NCBI GenBank assembly: GCA_018267475.1
Contig: JAFDYI010000023.1
Span: 1 to 64,000 of the forward strand
Length of the DNA: 64,000 nucleotides
Source: Bacteroidota bacterium
GTDB lineage: Bacteria > Bacteroidota > Bacteroidia > B-17B0 > Aurantibacillaceae
Direction: 5' to 3'
In this document: positions 24,240-32,540 of the stretch, piece by piece
Numbering within the stretch: position 1 is the first letter of the stretch
Layout of the letters: each line of letters starts with the position of its first letter
The notes under the pieces: generated by a model
What the model saw: the letters and a program-made list of their open reading frames with translations, nothing else
Told to the model about the DNA's origin: nothing
Databases searched by the model: none
Position numbers and translations under genes: made by a program

Positions 24240-25718
24240 GTGAGCGAAAATCCGGTACTCAGCAAAACCTCTTTTGTAAAATTTATACAGTGCCCAAGGG
24301 CTTTTTTTCTATACAAAAACCATCAAGAATTAAAGGATCCCCTATCAAAAGAAAGACAAGCTACCTTTAACCGCGGGCACCAAGTAGGGGAGTTGGCTCA
24401 AAAACTATTTCCGGGCGGTATTGATGTAAGCTTTGCTCATGCACAAAAAAAAATGGAATCGGTGCAAAAAACACAGCAGCTTATAGCAGAGAAATATCCC
24501 GTTATTTACGAAGCCTCTTTTATATTTAACAGCGTATTTGTAGCCGTTGATATTTTGGTGTTGCATGAAGACAAATGGTACGCCTATGAAGTAAAAAGCT
24601 CTTCGCGCATATCAGCTACTTATGTGTTAGATGCTTCCTTGCAATACTACGTAATATCCAATTGCATTGCTTTAGAAGATTTTTTTTTAGTAACCATAAA
24701 TGCCTCTTATGTAAGGAAAGACACATTAGATGTACGTGACTTATTTAAAACAAAATCAGTAAAAGCAGATGCCCGGAAAAACAACGAATACATAAGCTAT
24801 CACGTACAACAAGCCCAGCAACTAATAAAAGAAGACCGCTTGCCGCATACCCCAATAGGTGGGCACTGCTTTGCTCCTTATCCCTGCGACTTTATAGGAA
24901 CCTGTTGGAAAAATGAGCCCAATAACAATGTGTTTGAGTTTTCGGGCATTACCAATAAGCAAGCAAAAGATTGGTACGAAAAAGGCTTAAAAACCATATA
25001 CTACATTCCGGAAGAAGAACTAAATGAGCCTATAAAAAAGATGGTACAAGCTTACAAAAACCACCAAGAAATAATAGACAGCTCGGCTCTAAAAAAATTT
25101 TATTCAAAAATACAATATCCGGTAGCTTTTTTTGATATAGAGATGTATGCGCCGGCAGTACCTCAATACAAAGGAACCAGCCCCTTTGAGGCTTTGCCTT
25201 TTTTATTTTCGTGGCATTATATAGAGCACGAAAACGCACAACCTACACACCATTATTTTTTTGAAGAAGAGCAATTGATTGGGAACACACGCTTGATAGA
25301 AAAACTACTTTTATATACCGAACAAGTATCCAGTATTGTAATGTTTGATGTTACACAGGATTTAAAATCTTTAAACCAAATAGTGTTACATGCCCCTGAA
25401 TACGAAAAAGCGATTGCCGAAATAAAAAATAAAGTGATTGATTTAAAAGAAATTTTTACTCACTTATGGTATTACCACCCGCAGGCAAAAGGATCTACCT
25501 CCTTAAAAAAAATACACGAAAGTATTTTTACAAACAGCGTTTTCAGCTCGTTGGATATAAATTCAGGGCTTTTGGCCTCCTACAAATACGGCGATTACTT
25601 GAAAGAAAGCGACCTTTTTACGAAAGAAGAATTAAAACAACAACTTATAGCCTACTGCAAAGCCGATACTCAAGCCATCTACGATTTGTTTTGGTATATC
25701 TTAATGCTGTTAAAATAA
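24240..25718 (+). CDS. Fused Cas4/RecB-like Fe-S nuclease and DEDDy exonuclease-like protein (DUF2779)
   Basis: 492 residues, GTG start, 10 bp after porQ. Residues 1-230 are a PD-(D/E)XK nuclease: Asp104 and Glu117-x-Lys119 (VDILVLHE, YEVKSS), with Cys18 (QCPRAF) and Cys210/216/222 (C-x5-C-x5-C) spaced like the 4Fe-4S cluster of Cas4/AddB nucleases. Residues 290-492 look like an RNase H-fold exonuclease: FFDIEMY (Asp299-x-Glu301), MFDVTQDLKSL and YCKAD (Tyr472-x3-Asp476) give DEDDy-type motifs. The best family description is DUF2779. A role in DNA processing or repair is inferred; no CRISPR array or cas gene is present. Confidence 0.75.
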   Translation: MSENPVLSKTSFVKFIQCPRAFFLYKNHQELKDPLSKERQATFNRGHQVGELAQKLFPGGIDVSFAHAQKKMESVQKTQQLIAEKYPVIYEASFIFNSVFVAVDILVLHEDKWYAYEVKSSSRISATYVLDASLQYYVISNCIALEDFFLVTINASYVRKDTLDVRDLFKTKSVKADARKNNEYISYHVQQAQQLIKEDRLPHTPIGGHCFAPYPCDFIGTCWKNEPNNNVFEFSGITNKQAKDWYEKGLKTIYYIPEEELNEPIKKMVQAYKNHQEIIDSSALKKFYSKIQYPVAFFDIEMYAPAVPQYKGTSPFEALPFLFSWHYIEHENAQPTHHYFFEEEQLIGNTRLIEKLLLYTEQVSSIVMFDVTQDLKSLNQIVLHAPEYEKAIAEIKNKVIDLKEIFTHLWYYHPQAKGSTSLKKIHESIFTNSVFSSLDINSGLLASYKYGDYLKESDLFTKEELKQQLIAYCKADTQAIYDLFWYILMLLK

Positions 25719-25786
25719 AGTGCGTTTGGCGTTCACACTTAAGGGGATACTACCCAATGAGGATCAAGCGCTGTCTGGGCGTTGAT

Positions 25787-25808
25787 AAGTATAATCTACC
25801 TTATACTT
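25787..25808. repeat. Small hairpin in the 25.7-25.9 kb gap
   Basis: AAGTATAA, six bases, TTATACTT. It lies between convergent genes and may be a weak terminator; there is no T tract. The remainder of the 146-bp gap shows nothing else. Confidence 0.35.
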
Positions 25809-25864
25809 GTTTCTGCCATTAATAAAATCCTGAATTGTCATAGGTTTGCTCTTGGTTCAAAATA

Positions 25865-26443
25865 TTAAGAGAGTAGTGGTTTTTCTTTAACAATGTTTTG
25901 TAAAATCATGCCAGCTTCAAAATCGCCATATGATTGTGCTTTTTTCAAATCTTCAATTCCGTCCGTATCTTTAAAAATAGAATATTTTAGATTACCTCTA
26001 TTGCAATAAGCCAATGGATTATTCTCTTCGAGAATTATTGAAATAGTGTAGTTATCAAGGGCTTTTACATATTGCTCGGATAAAAAATATGCGTAGCCTA
26101 GATTATTGTAAACTAAATAATCAACAGAATCATTAGCTTTCATCCTTTCTAATATCTCTATTGCCTCTCTATAGTTTTTACTTCCAATTAAAACACAAGA
26201 GTAATTCACCGTCGCTCTATCATCGTGTTCCCCGTAAAGTGAATATGCTTTAAAAGCAAACTCCTTTGCATTATCATACAATTTCATTTTTAGAAAACAG
26301 TCTGAAATATTTATTAACGCTTCAATATTCGTACTGTCAAATTGAAGAACTTTTTTATAAATCTCTATTTGTTTTAAGAAATTGTCAGCATACGAAATGT
26401 CGTCCGCTTCTGTGAGTAGTTTTGTTATTTCGTCTTTATTCAT
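25865..26443 (-). CDS. TPR-repeat protein, unknown function
   Basis: 192 residues starting MNKDEITKLLTEADD. Most of the chain is TPR-type helix pairs (FLKQIEIYKKVLQFDSTNIEAL, then YDNAKEFAFKAYSLYG, YREAIEILERMKANDSVDYL, YVKALDNYTISIILEENNPLAY). There is no signal peptide, so it is likely cytoplasmic. The frame is open to 26536, but that stretch includes the dispersed repeat copy at 26490-26511 and does not look like a protein N-terminus. More AT-rich than its neighbours. No operon partner. Confidence 0.75.
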   Translation of the reverse strand: MNKDEITKLLTEADDISYADNFLKQIEIYKKVLQFDSTNIEALINISDCFLKMKLYDNAKEFAFKAYSLYGEHDDRATVNYSCVLIGSKNYREAIEILERMKANDSVDYLVYNNLGYAYFLSEQYVKALDNYTISIILEENNPLAYCNRGNLKYSIFKDTDGIEDLKKAQSYGDFEAGMILQNIVKEKPLLS

Positions 26444-26489
26444 TTTGAACTTATTTGTCTTCTTAATATGGCTGGTAACGAGCCGCGTA

Positions 26490-26511
26490 GGCAGTGTTTC
26501 ATAAAGTATGT
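26490..26511. repeat. Second copy of the 22-bp dispersed repeat
   Basis: Reverse complement matches 1-22 of the window at 21 of 22 positions. It sits about 50 bp upstream of the TPR gene start. Confidence 0.45.
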
Positions 26512-26571
26512 AACACGCTTTTTTCATTTCAAACACTTGGTTTTTGTAAATACCCCATTATCCTAAAGGCA

Positions 26572-26579
26572 AATATAAC
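26572..26579 (-). promoter_or_regulatory. -7 box upstream of the TPR gene
   Basis: TATATTTG on the minus strand followed by C (AAATATA on the plus strand around 26571-26578). If used, the transcript would contain the repeat copy in its leader. Position is good to about one base. Confidence 0.4.
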
Positions 26580-26632
26580 TTTATTTTCTCACGATGTGTT
26601 TAAAACGCCGCCAACAAAATGAGCCCTCTTTC

Positions 26633-26670
26633 AAGTCGCCCCAAAAAGGCGGCTTTTCTTTAATTTTATG
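26633..26670 (+). terminator. Hairpin upstream of the arginase promoter
   Basis: AAGTCGCC (26633-26640), 7-base loop, GGCGGCTT (26648-26655), then a T-rich tract. One G-T pair. It may insulate arginase from upstream transcription. Confidence 0.5.
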
Positions 26671-26678
26671 TATCTTTG
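26671..26678 (+). promoter_or_regulatory. -7 box of the arginase gene
   Basis: TATCTTTG, 52 bp upstream of ATG 26723. Confidence 0.55.
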
Positions 26679-26722
26679 TATCATATAACCTGCGTTTGGG
26701 CAGGTGGTTAAAACATGGATAT

Positions 26723-27679
26723 ATGATAAAACCAATTAAAATAATAGAAGTAAAATCTGAGATAGGAGCAGGGACTCGCGGCGCTTCTTTAGGGGTAGAT
26801 GCTATAAAAATAGCTGCCTTGGATTTTGGCAGCAACTTTTTTAAAAAATTTAAAACCGTTGAAATAAAAAACGAAAACCATCTTTTGCTAGAGCCTGTGG
26901 TACACGATTATGCTAAACGTATAAAAGGTGTTTTTTCTTTAAACGAACGCCTGGCTAACGAAATTCACAAAACCATTAGCAAAGAAAATACGCTGCCTAT
27001 AGTGCTGGCCGGCGACCACAGTTCGGCTATTGGGGCTATATCCGGTATAAAAATGGCTCACCCCGACAAAAAAATTGGCGTGATATGGATAGACGCCCAT
27101 ACCGATATTCACTCGCCTTACACAACCCCATCGGGCAATATGCACGGTATGCCCATAGCCTGCCTGCTAAACGAAGACAACCGCGATAGACAGCAAAATA
27201 AATTAGACGATGAAACCTCGGAATACTGGGAAAAATTAAAACATTTAGGAGGAATATCGCCGAAAATAGAGTATAACGATTTGGTTTACATAGCGATAAG
27301 AGATTATGAGCCGGCCGAAGAATATCTATTAAAGAAAAACAAAGTACGTGTATTTAACCTGCAAGAAATACGCAAAAAAGCAGTAGAACGCATTGCTATT
27401 GATGCTTTAAACTACTTAGACCATTGCGACTTAATTTATGTGAGTTTTGACGTAGATAGCATGGACAGCCGCATCAGCAGCGGAACGGGAACCCCTGTGC
27501 CCAATGGTATTACCGAAAAAGAAGCCGGAAACCTTATTTATTATATCATGCGCAGCAAAAAAATTATTTGCTTTGAAATGGTAGAAATAAACCCTACTTT
27601 GGATAGAGAGAATCGTATGGCTGAGAACGCGTTTGAAATACTGCAAAAAGCCACCAATCAGCTAAGCAACGATTTTTAA
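26723..27679 (+). CDS. rocF: Arginase-family hydrolase
   Basis: 318 residues. Ureohydrolase: binuclear Mn enzyme that splits arginine to ornithine and urea (arginase being the closest reading; agmatinase or formimidoglutamase are alternatives). All ligand motifs are intact: GDHS (His99), DAHTD (Asp124, His126, Asp128), SFDVD (Asp243, Asp245), and EMVEINP with Glu288. GTGTPVPNGIT matches the arginase-type loop. The frame extends to 26594, but the promoter at 26671 excludes that. Confidence 0.85.
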   Translation: MIKPIKIIEVKSEIGAGTRGASLGVDAIKIAALDFGSNFFKKFKTVEIKNENHLLLEPVVHDYAKRIKGVFSLNERLANEIHKTISKENTLPIVLAGDHSSAIGAISGIKMAHPDKKIGVIWIDAHTDIHSPYTTPSGNMHGMPIACLLNEDNRDRQQNKLDDETSEYWEKLKHLGGISPKIEYNDLVYIAIRDYEPAEEYLLKKNKVRVFNLQEIRKKAVERIAIDALNYLDHCDLIYVSFDVDSMDSRISSGTGTPVPNGITEKEAGNLIYYIMRSKKIICFEMVEINPTLDRENRMAENAFEILQKATNQLSNDF

Positions 27680-27712
27680 ATAAGGGCTAAAAGCGCGATA
27701 AAACAGAAAAAA

Positions 27713-28729
27713 TTATTTTCGTAACAACCACGCGCTGGGGTATTGCTCTTTTATTTCTGTAAGTTTGGCACGCGCCTCTTTTTCATTAGTAAAACCGGCT
27801 ACACTTACTATGTACATATTTTTAGCGTTTTGGCCTGCAATTTGGGCTTGTAAGTTTTGGTTAGATAGTTGGTTAATAAGCTTAAACGCATTTTGTTTCA
27901 CCGAAAAACAGCCTACTACAATTTGATACGGCTGCTGATACCATGCTGTAGTCAGTGTTTCTACCGATTTTACTACGGTTGTTTTGTCGGCTCGCGCAGT
28001 ATCTATATCTGGTTTTTTGTTTACCGATAGAGTGGCTTTAGTTTCTGAAAGGGTGGGAGAGGGCGTGGAATTGGTATCTTTGGGTACCGTGGTTTTATTT
28101 TCTGTTTTTACAAATGGATTTAAAGTTGCTTCTACCTTTTTTATAGGGTTTTGATGTGTTACCCAAAACATAAGAGCAATAATACAAGCGGCTAATGAAG
28201 CGGCTGCCACAATACGGCGCACCGGCTTTTGATGTGTTTGCTTGGCTACAGGTGCTTTTAAACTGCGGTATTGTAGTGTTTTTTCTTCTGTCTTTTTTTC
28301 TTCTTTAATGAGGCGCTTTGTTGCTTGCACCACAGGCAGGCCAAACGAAAAAATATGATGGTTTTGATGCGTATATTGTTCAAATAAAAGGGTGTTTTCG
28401 GCGCTTTTGTACAAAATGCCTAGCTCGCTAAATTCATAGCGTTTGTATTTTTCTATGTGTTGGGTGCAATGCTGCACAAACTGCTCTATAAGTGCCACGG
28501 CTTGTGGGTACGGCAAGCCTTCTTTTTCCATAACGTAACCGGCCAAAAGGCCATCGTTATTAGTAAGGTTTTTATTAAACACAATAGACTTTGAAGGAGG
28601 CACCAGCGTATTGCCTGTTTTAGTAAAATGAGCCGAAGCATTACGAGCAATAAACCCTCCAAAAGCGGGGATTAGAACGCAGTCGTGTTCAAAAAGCAAT
28701 TCACTTATATATGACTCTATGTTTTTCAA
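27713..28729 (-). CDS. HU-like domain protein with SPOR domain
   Basis: 338 residues, TTG start. Residues 1-130 match the CCDC81-like prokaryotic HU domains common in Bacteroidota (ISELLFEHDCVLIPAFGGFIARN in parts: SELLFEHDCVLIPAFGGF, KNLTNNDGLLAGYV, RYEFSELGILYKS). A membrane helix lies at 173-190, a Thr/Pro/Lys-rich linker follows, and a C-terminal SPOR domain (about 262-338, YQIVVGCFSVKQNAFKLINQL start) probably binds denuded peptidoglycan at division sites. So it links a DNA-binding-like domain in the cytoplasm to the septal wall. It converges with arginase. Confidence 0.8.
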   Translation of the reverse strand: MKNIESYISELLFEHDCVLIPAFGGFIARNASAHFTKTGNTLVPPSKSIVFNKNLTNNDGLLAGYVMEKEGLPYPQAVALIEQFVQHCTQHIEKYKRYEFSELGILYKSAENTLLFEQYTHQNHHIFSFGLPVVQATKRLIKEEKKTEEKTLQYRSLKAPVAKQTHQKPVRRIVAAASLAACIIALMFWVTHQNPIKKVEATLNPFVKTENKTTVPKDTNSTPSPTLSETKATLSVNKKPDIDTARADKTTVVKSVETLTTAWYQQPYQIVVGCFSVKQNAFKLINQLSNQNLQAQIAGQNAKNMYIVSVAGFTNEKEARAKLTEIKEQYPSAWLLRK

Positions 28730-28760
28730 ACCTTTAAAGATGTGTTGTGCGTTCTTGCAA

Positions 28761-28768
28761 CAAAAATA
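28761..28768 (-). promoter_or_regulatory. -7 box of the HU/SPOR gene
   Basis: TATTTTTG on the minus strand, 39 bp from the TTG start, downstream of the trmB stop. Confidence 0.5.
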
Positions 28769-28785
28769 CGCTTTTCGTTCAAACC

Positions 28786-29454
28786 TCAGCTAATTTTAAA
28801 GCAGCAATATTTTATTTTTTCTCCTTTTGCCGAAAAAAGCTGCTCGTAGTATGTTTGTATGTCGGTAAGCTCTGTGTTTTCAGAAGGATTATTTTCGTAT
28901 AAATCACTTGTACAGAATAAGATAGGTCGTTTTTCTTCTAGTAATACTTCTAGCGTGTATTCATAAAAAAAAGTGCTGTCGGTTTTTAGATGCACGAGGC
29001 CGTCTTTTTTTAAAAACTTTTTATAGCGGTTTAAAAATAGGGGGTTGGTTAAGCGCTTTCTGGTTCTATTTTTTTGGGGTTGTGGGTCTGGAAAGGTAAT
29101 CCAAATTTCGTCTATTTCGTTTTCAGAAAAGCAGAATTCAATAAAGTCAATACGGGTGCGTACAAAGGCTACGTTGTTTAATTTATTTTCAATGGCGAAT
29201 TTGGCACCGGTCCATATACGGTTTCCTTTTATATCAACTCCTATATAATTTTTTTGAGGATTTTTTGTGGCTAAGCCTACCGTGTATTCACCACGACCAC
29301 AGCCCAGTTCCAACACAATGGGATTGTTGTTTTTAAAATAGGCTTGATGCCAGGTTCCTGCTAAGGGGTGGCGTTCTTTTGTTTTTTCGAAAGGAAGGTA
29401 CGAGCAATTTTTGAATGTATTGAATTCAGCAAATTTTTCTAATTTATTGGGCAT
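28786..29454 (-). CDS. trmB: tRNA (guanine-N7-)-methyltransferase TrmB
   Basis: About 222 residues. It makes m7G46 in tRNA using S-adenosylmethionine. Motif I VLELGCGRGEYT, GVDIKGNRIW, and the family-specific ITFPDPQPQKNRTRKRL (TrmB signature near residue 125-140) are all present, as is the C-terminal TDSTFFYEYT. An in-frame GTG two codons upstream (29460) is an alternative start. It follows the 90-residue gene by 28 bp and may be cotranscribed with it. Confidence 0.93.
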   Translation of the reverse strand: MPNKLEKFAEFNTFKNCSYLPFEKTKERHPLAGTWHQAYFKNNNPIVLELGCGRGEYTVGLATKNPQKNYIGVDIKGNRIWTGAKFAIENKLNNVAFVRTRIDFIEFCFSENEIDEIWITFPDPQPQKNRTRKRLTNPLFLNRYKKFLKKDGLVHLKTDSTFFYEYTLEVLLEEKRPILFCTSDLYENNPSENTELTDIQTYYEQLFSAKGEKIKYCCFKIS

Positions 29455-29482
29455 AAGCACCTCATTTTTTTAGGTCTAAAAC

Positions 29483-29755
29483 TTAAAACTGCTGCATTAA
29501 GTTATGGTACTCTATTTTAGCCATATAAGGGAAGTAAGGCAGCACTTCAATAAGCGCTTTTATTTGACTTTCGTTACTGTTTTTAAACACTAAAACAGCA
29601 TCTTTTTTAGATACGGATATAAAAAAGCTTTCTAAAATTCCCTCATCTTTCCATTTATTAACAAATTCCATTTCTTTTTTTGGAAGTTCGGCATTCGATT
29701 TTATCGTTTCTATCCCACTATCCGAAAGGGTTATAAGAACCAGTATTTTATTCAT
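29483..29755 (-). CDS. Small protein, dimeric alpha/beta-barrel type (muconolactone-isomerase-like)
   Basis: 90 residues starting MNKILVLITLSDSG. Pattern beta-alpha-beta-beta-alpha-beta: an N-terminal strand, a helix with KKEMEFVNKWKDEGILESFFIS, a strand KKDAVLVFKNSN, a helix ESQIKALIEVLPYFPYM, and a final strand KIEYHNLM. This resembles muconolactone-delta-isomerase/YciI-like stand-alone ferredoxin-fold proteins, but specific catalytic residues are not recognisable. It follows gyrA by 50 bp and has its own -7 box (29782-29789). Confidence 0.65.
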   Translation of the reverse strand: MNKILVLITLSDSGIETIKSNAELPKKEMEFVNKWKDEGILESFFISVSKKDAVLVFKNSNESQIKALIEVLPYFPYMAKIEYHNLMQQF

Positions 29756-29781
29756 AGTTTCATTTTTTATATAGGTTAATT

Positions 29782-29789
29782 CAAAGATA
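29782..29789 (-). promoter_or_regulatory. -7 box of the 90-residue gene
   Basis: TATCTTTG on the minus strand, 34 bp upstream of ATG 29755. Confidence 0.5.
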
Positions 29790-29805
29790 TAGATTAGCAC
29801 AAAAA

Positions 29806-32319
29806 TTACTCAACCACAGGGGGTGTACTGTCTGTACTTCCTCCCTCGGTGTTTGCGTTTTCATCGTTTTCTTCTTCGTGTTCTACTTTGGTTACAGCAG
29901 CAATGGCGTCTTCATCGCTTATGTTTATTAAACGAACTCCCTGCGTAGCCCTGCCCATAACGCGAAGCGATTTTATAGCCATACGGATGGTAATACCCTC
30001 TTTTGTAATAATCATTAAGTCGTCGGCATCGGTTACTGATTTTATAGCAATGAGGTTTCCGGTTTTGTCGGTTATGTTAATGGTTTTTACGCCTTTTCCG
30101 CCTCGGTTGGTTATGCGGTATTCATCTATTTCGCTGCGTTTGCCGTATCCTTTTTCTGACACTACCAATACGTTAGCGTTCATATCATTAAGGCATACCA
30201 TGCCTATCACTTCGTTGTTGCTCCCTTCTTCATCATCTAAGTTTATACCGTTTACGCCTGCGGCATTTCGGCCCATAGGGCGCACTTTTTCTTCAGGAAA
30301 ACGACACACTTTTCCTAACTTAGTAGCCAGCATAATTTCGTTTTTGCCGTTGGTAAGAGCAGCCTCCAGCAGTTGGTCGCCTTCGCGAATTGTGATGGCG
30401 GTAATACCGTTGGCGCGGGGGCGCGAGTAGGCTTCTACGGTTGTTTTTTTAATAACTCCGTTTTTGGTACATAATATAATGTAGTTGTTGTTGATAAACT
30501 CTTCATCTTCCAGCGATTTTACGTTGATGTAGGCTTTTACCTTATCATCGGGTGGAATGCTTAAAATATTTTGTATGGCACGACCTTTAGATGTTTTATT
30601 ACCTTCGGGTATTTCATATACTTTTAACCAAAAGCAGCGGCCTTGCTCGGTAAACAACAATAAGTAATTATGAGTAGAGGCAATAAACATGTGTTCTATA
30701 AAATCTTCTTCGCGGGTAGAAGAGCCTCTGGAGCCTCTGCCTCCGCGGCGTTGCGCCTTATATTCATCTAAAGAGGTGCGTTTTATGTATCCTAAATGCG
30801 AAATGGTAATTACCACGTTTTCGTCTGCAATCATATCTTCCATACGAATATCGTCGGCGCTATATACAATTTCTGTTTTTCGGGTGTCGCCAAATTCTTT
30901 TTTCACGCTTATCAATTCGTCTTTAATGATTTGCATGCGCAGGGTTTCGTTGGATAAAACATCTTTTAGGTAGTCAATATGCTTCATTAATTCGGCATAT
31001 TCTTCTTTCAGTTTGTTTATTTCCAATCCGGTAAGGGCGCGCAAACGCATATCTATAATGGCGCGTGCTTGTATTTCGGATAGGTTAAATGTTTTCATCA
31101 ATTCATCTCGGGCGGCATCGGGTGTGGCGCTTTCACGAATTGTTTTTATCACCGCATCGATGTTGTTGATGGCTATTATCAGCCCTTGTAGTATGTGGGC
31201 GCGTTTTTCGGCTTGTATTAAATCGTATTTGGTGCGGCGTACTACTACTTCGTGCCTAAAATCTATAAAGTGATGAATTTGGTCTTTCAGATTCAACATC
31301 ATAGGGCGGCCGTTTACCAGGGCTATGTTATTAACCGAAAACGAGGTTTGCAGGGCGCTGTATTTATATAGGTTGTTTAGTACTACGTTGGATATAGCAT
31401 CGCGTTTTAGGTCGTACACAATGCGCATGCCTTCACGGTTGCTCTCGTCTCTGATGGCGGTAATGCCTTCAATTTTTTTCTCTTCGCATAAGTCCCACTG
31501 ATGTTTTACTAAGTCCGCTTTGTTTACCTGATACGGTATTTCGCTTACTACAATACGTTCGCGGTCTTTAAATTGTTCAATGGTAGCCTTTGCGCGAAGC
31601 ACCACTCGTCCGCGTCCTGTTTCAAGGGCGTCTTTTACGCCTGCGTATCCATATATAATGCCTCCGGTAGGAAAATCGGGGGCTTTTACAAAAGTCATAA
31701 GGTCTTTTACCTCTATGTTTTTATTTTCTATATAGGCGCAGCAGGCATCAATTACTTCACTAAGGTTGTGAGGGGCCATATTGGTAGCCATACCCACGGC
31801 AATGCCGGAGGCTCCGTTTATCAACAAGTTAGGAATGCGGGTAGGCAGCACACTGGGCTCGGTAAGCGAGTCGTCAAAGTTAGGACGAAAATCTACCGTG
31901 TCTTTTTCTATATCAGCCAGCATTTCTTCTGTTATTTTACGCAAGCGCGCTTCGGTGTAACGCATAGCTGCGGGCGAGTCGCCGTCCATACTGCCATAGT
32001 TTCCTTGTCCATCTACCAAGGGGTAACGCAGGCTCCAGTCTTGCGCCATACGCACCATAGTATCATAAACAGAGGCATCGCCATGGGGGTGGTATTTTCC
32101 TAACACTTCCCCAACAATACGAGCCGATTTTTTATAGGCACGGTTGTGCAGCACGCCTAGCTCTAGCATACCGTATAATACACGACGATGTACGGGTTTT
32201 AAACCATCGCGCACATCGGGCAACGCGCGCGATACAATTACCGACATGGAATAATCAATGTAGGCGGTTTTCATTTCGTCTTCTATATTTATAGGAATTA
32301 TTTTTTCTCCGTTACTCAT
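29806..32319 (-). CDS. gyrA: DNA gyrase subunit A
   Basis: 837 residues. Type IIA topoisomerase subunit that cuts and rejoins DNA to introduce negative supercoils with GyrB. N-terminal [17 protein letters not shown], active-site Tyr121 in [10 protein letters not shown], and GyrA box QRRGGRG (distinguishing it from ParC) at the start of the beta-pinwheel C-terminal domain. The acidic tail is typical. The quinolone-contact region reads [12 protein letters not shown], with Ala82 at the place of Ser83 of E. coli. No clear TAnnTTTG box immediately upstream. Confidence 0.97.
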   Translation of the reverse strand: MSNGEKIIPINIEDEMKTAYIDYSMSVIVSRALPDVRDGLKPVHRRVLYGMLELGVLHNRAYKKSARIVGEVLGKYHPHGDASVYDTMVRMAQDWSLRYPLVDGQGNYGSMDGDSPAAMRYTEARLRKITEEMLADIEKDTVDFRPNFDDSLTEPSVLPTRIPNLLINGASGIAVGMATNMAPHNLSEVIDACCAYIENKNIEVKDLMTFVKAPDFPTGGIIYGYAGVKDALETGRGRVVLRAKATIEQFKDRERIVVSEIPYQVNKADLVKHQWDLCEEKKIEGITAIRDESNREGMRIVYDLKRDAISNVVLNNLYKYSALQTSFSVNNIALVNGRPMMLNLKDQIHHFIDFRHEVVVRRTKYDLIQAEKRAHILQGLIIAINNIDAVIKTIRESATPDAARDELMKTFNLSEIQARAIIDMRLRALTGLEINKLKEEYAELMKHIDYLKDVLSNETLRMQIIKDELISVKKEFGDTRKTEIVYSADDIRMEDMIADENVVITISHLGYIKRTSLDEYKAQRRGGRGSRGSSTREEDFIEHMFIASTHNYLLLFTEQGRCFWLKVYEIPEGNKTSKGRAIQNILSIPPDDKVKAYINVKSLEDEEFINNNYIILCTKNGVIKKTTVEAYSRPRANGITAITIREGDQLLEAALTNGKNEIMLATKLGKVCRFPEEKVRPMGRNAAGVNGINLDDEEGSNNEVIGMVCLNDMNANVLVVSEKGYGKRSEIDEYRITNRGGKGVKTINITDKTGNLIAIKSVTDADDLMIITKEGITIRMAIKSLRVMGRATQGVRLINISDEDAIAAVTKVEHEEENDENANTEGGSTDSTPPVVE

Positions 32320-32452
32320 ACGCTTCTTGTATTATTTGTTTTAGTGTTAATTTTATGCTGTTTTTTGTCGTAAAATAAGAGGTTGAAAGTACTAAAAATA
32401 ATATGTTTTTATCGTTATAATTTATTAACAGTTCTCTTGTTGAAAAATACTG

Positions 32453-32460
32453 TACCTTTA
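32453..32460 (+). promoter_or_regulatory. -7 box of clpC
   Basis: TACCTTTA, 88 bp upstream of ATG 32541, giving a leader of about 75 nt. Confidence 0.45.
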
Positions 32461-32540
32461 TGGTGTAAAATAACATTTGACCTCTACCTTTGAGTTTGGC
32501 ATAAAATCTGATAACAACTAAATTATTAAAATATATAATT

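Noticed and set aside
24240-25718. CRISPR-Cas system
   Set aside because: The Cas4-like domain is the only resemblance. No repeat-spacer array and no other cas gene occurs in the window.
25719-25864. A gene in the 146-bp gap
   Set aside because: The only open frames are continuations of shadows of neighbouring genes, with no start context or protein-like composition.
30689-32103. Plus-strand ORFs opposite gyrA
   Set aside because: Shadows of gyrA with no family resemblance.
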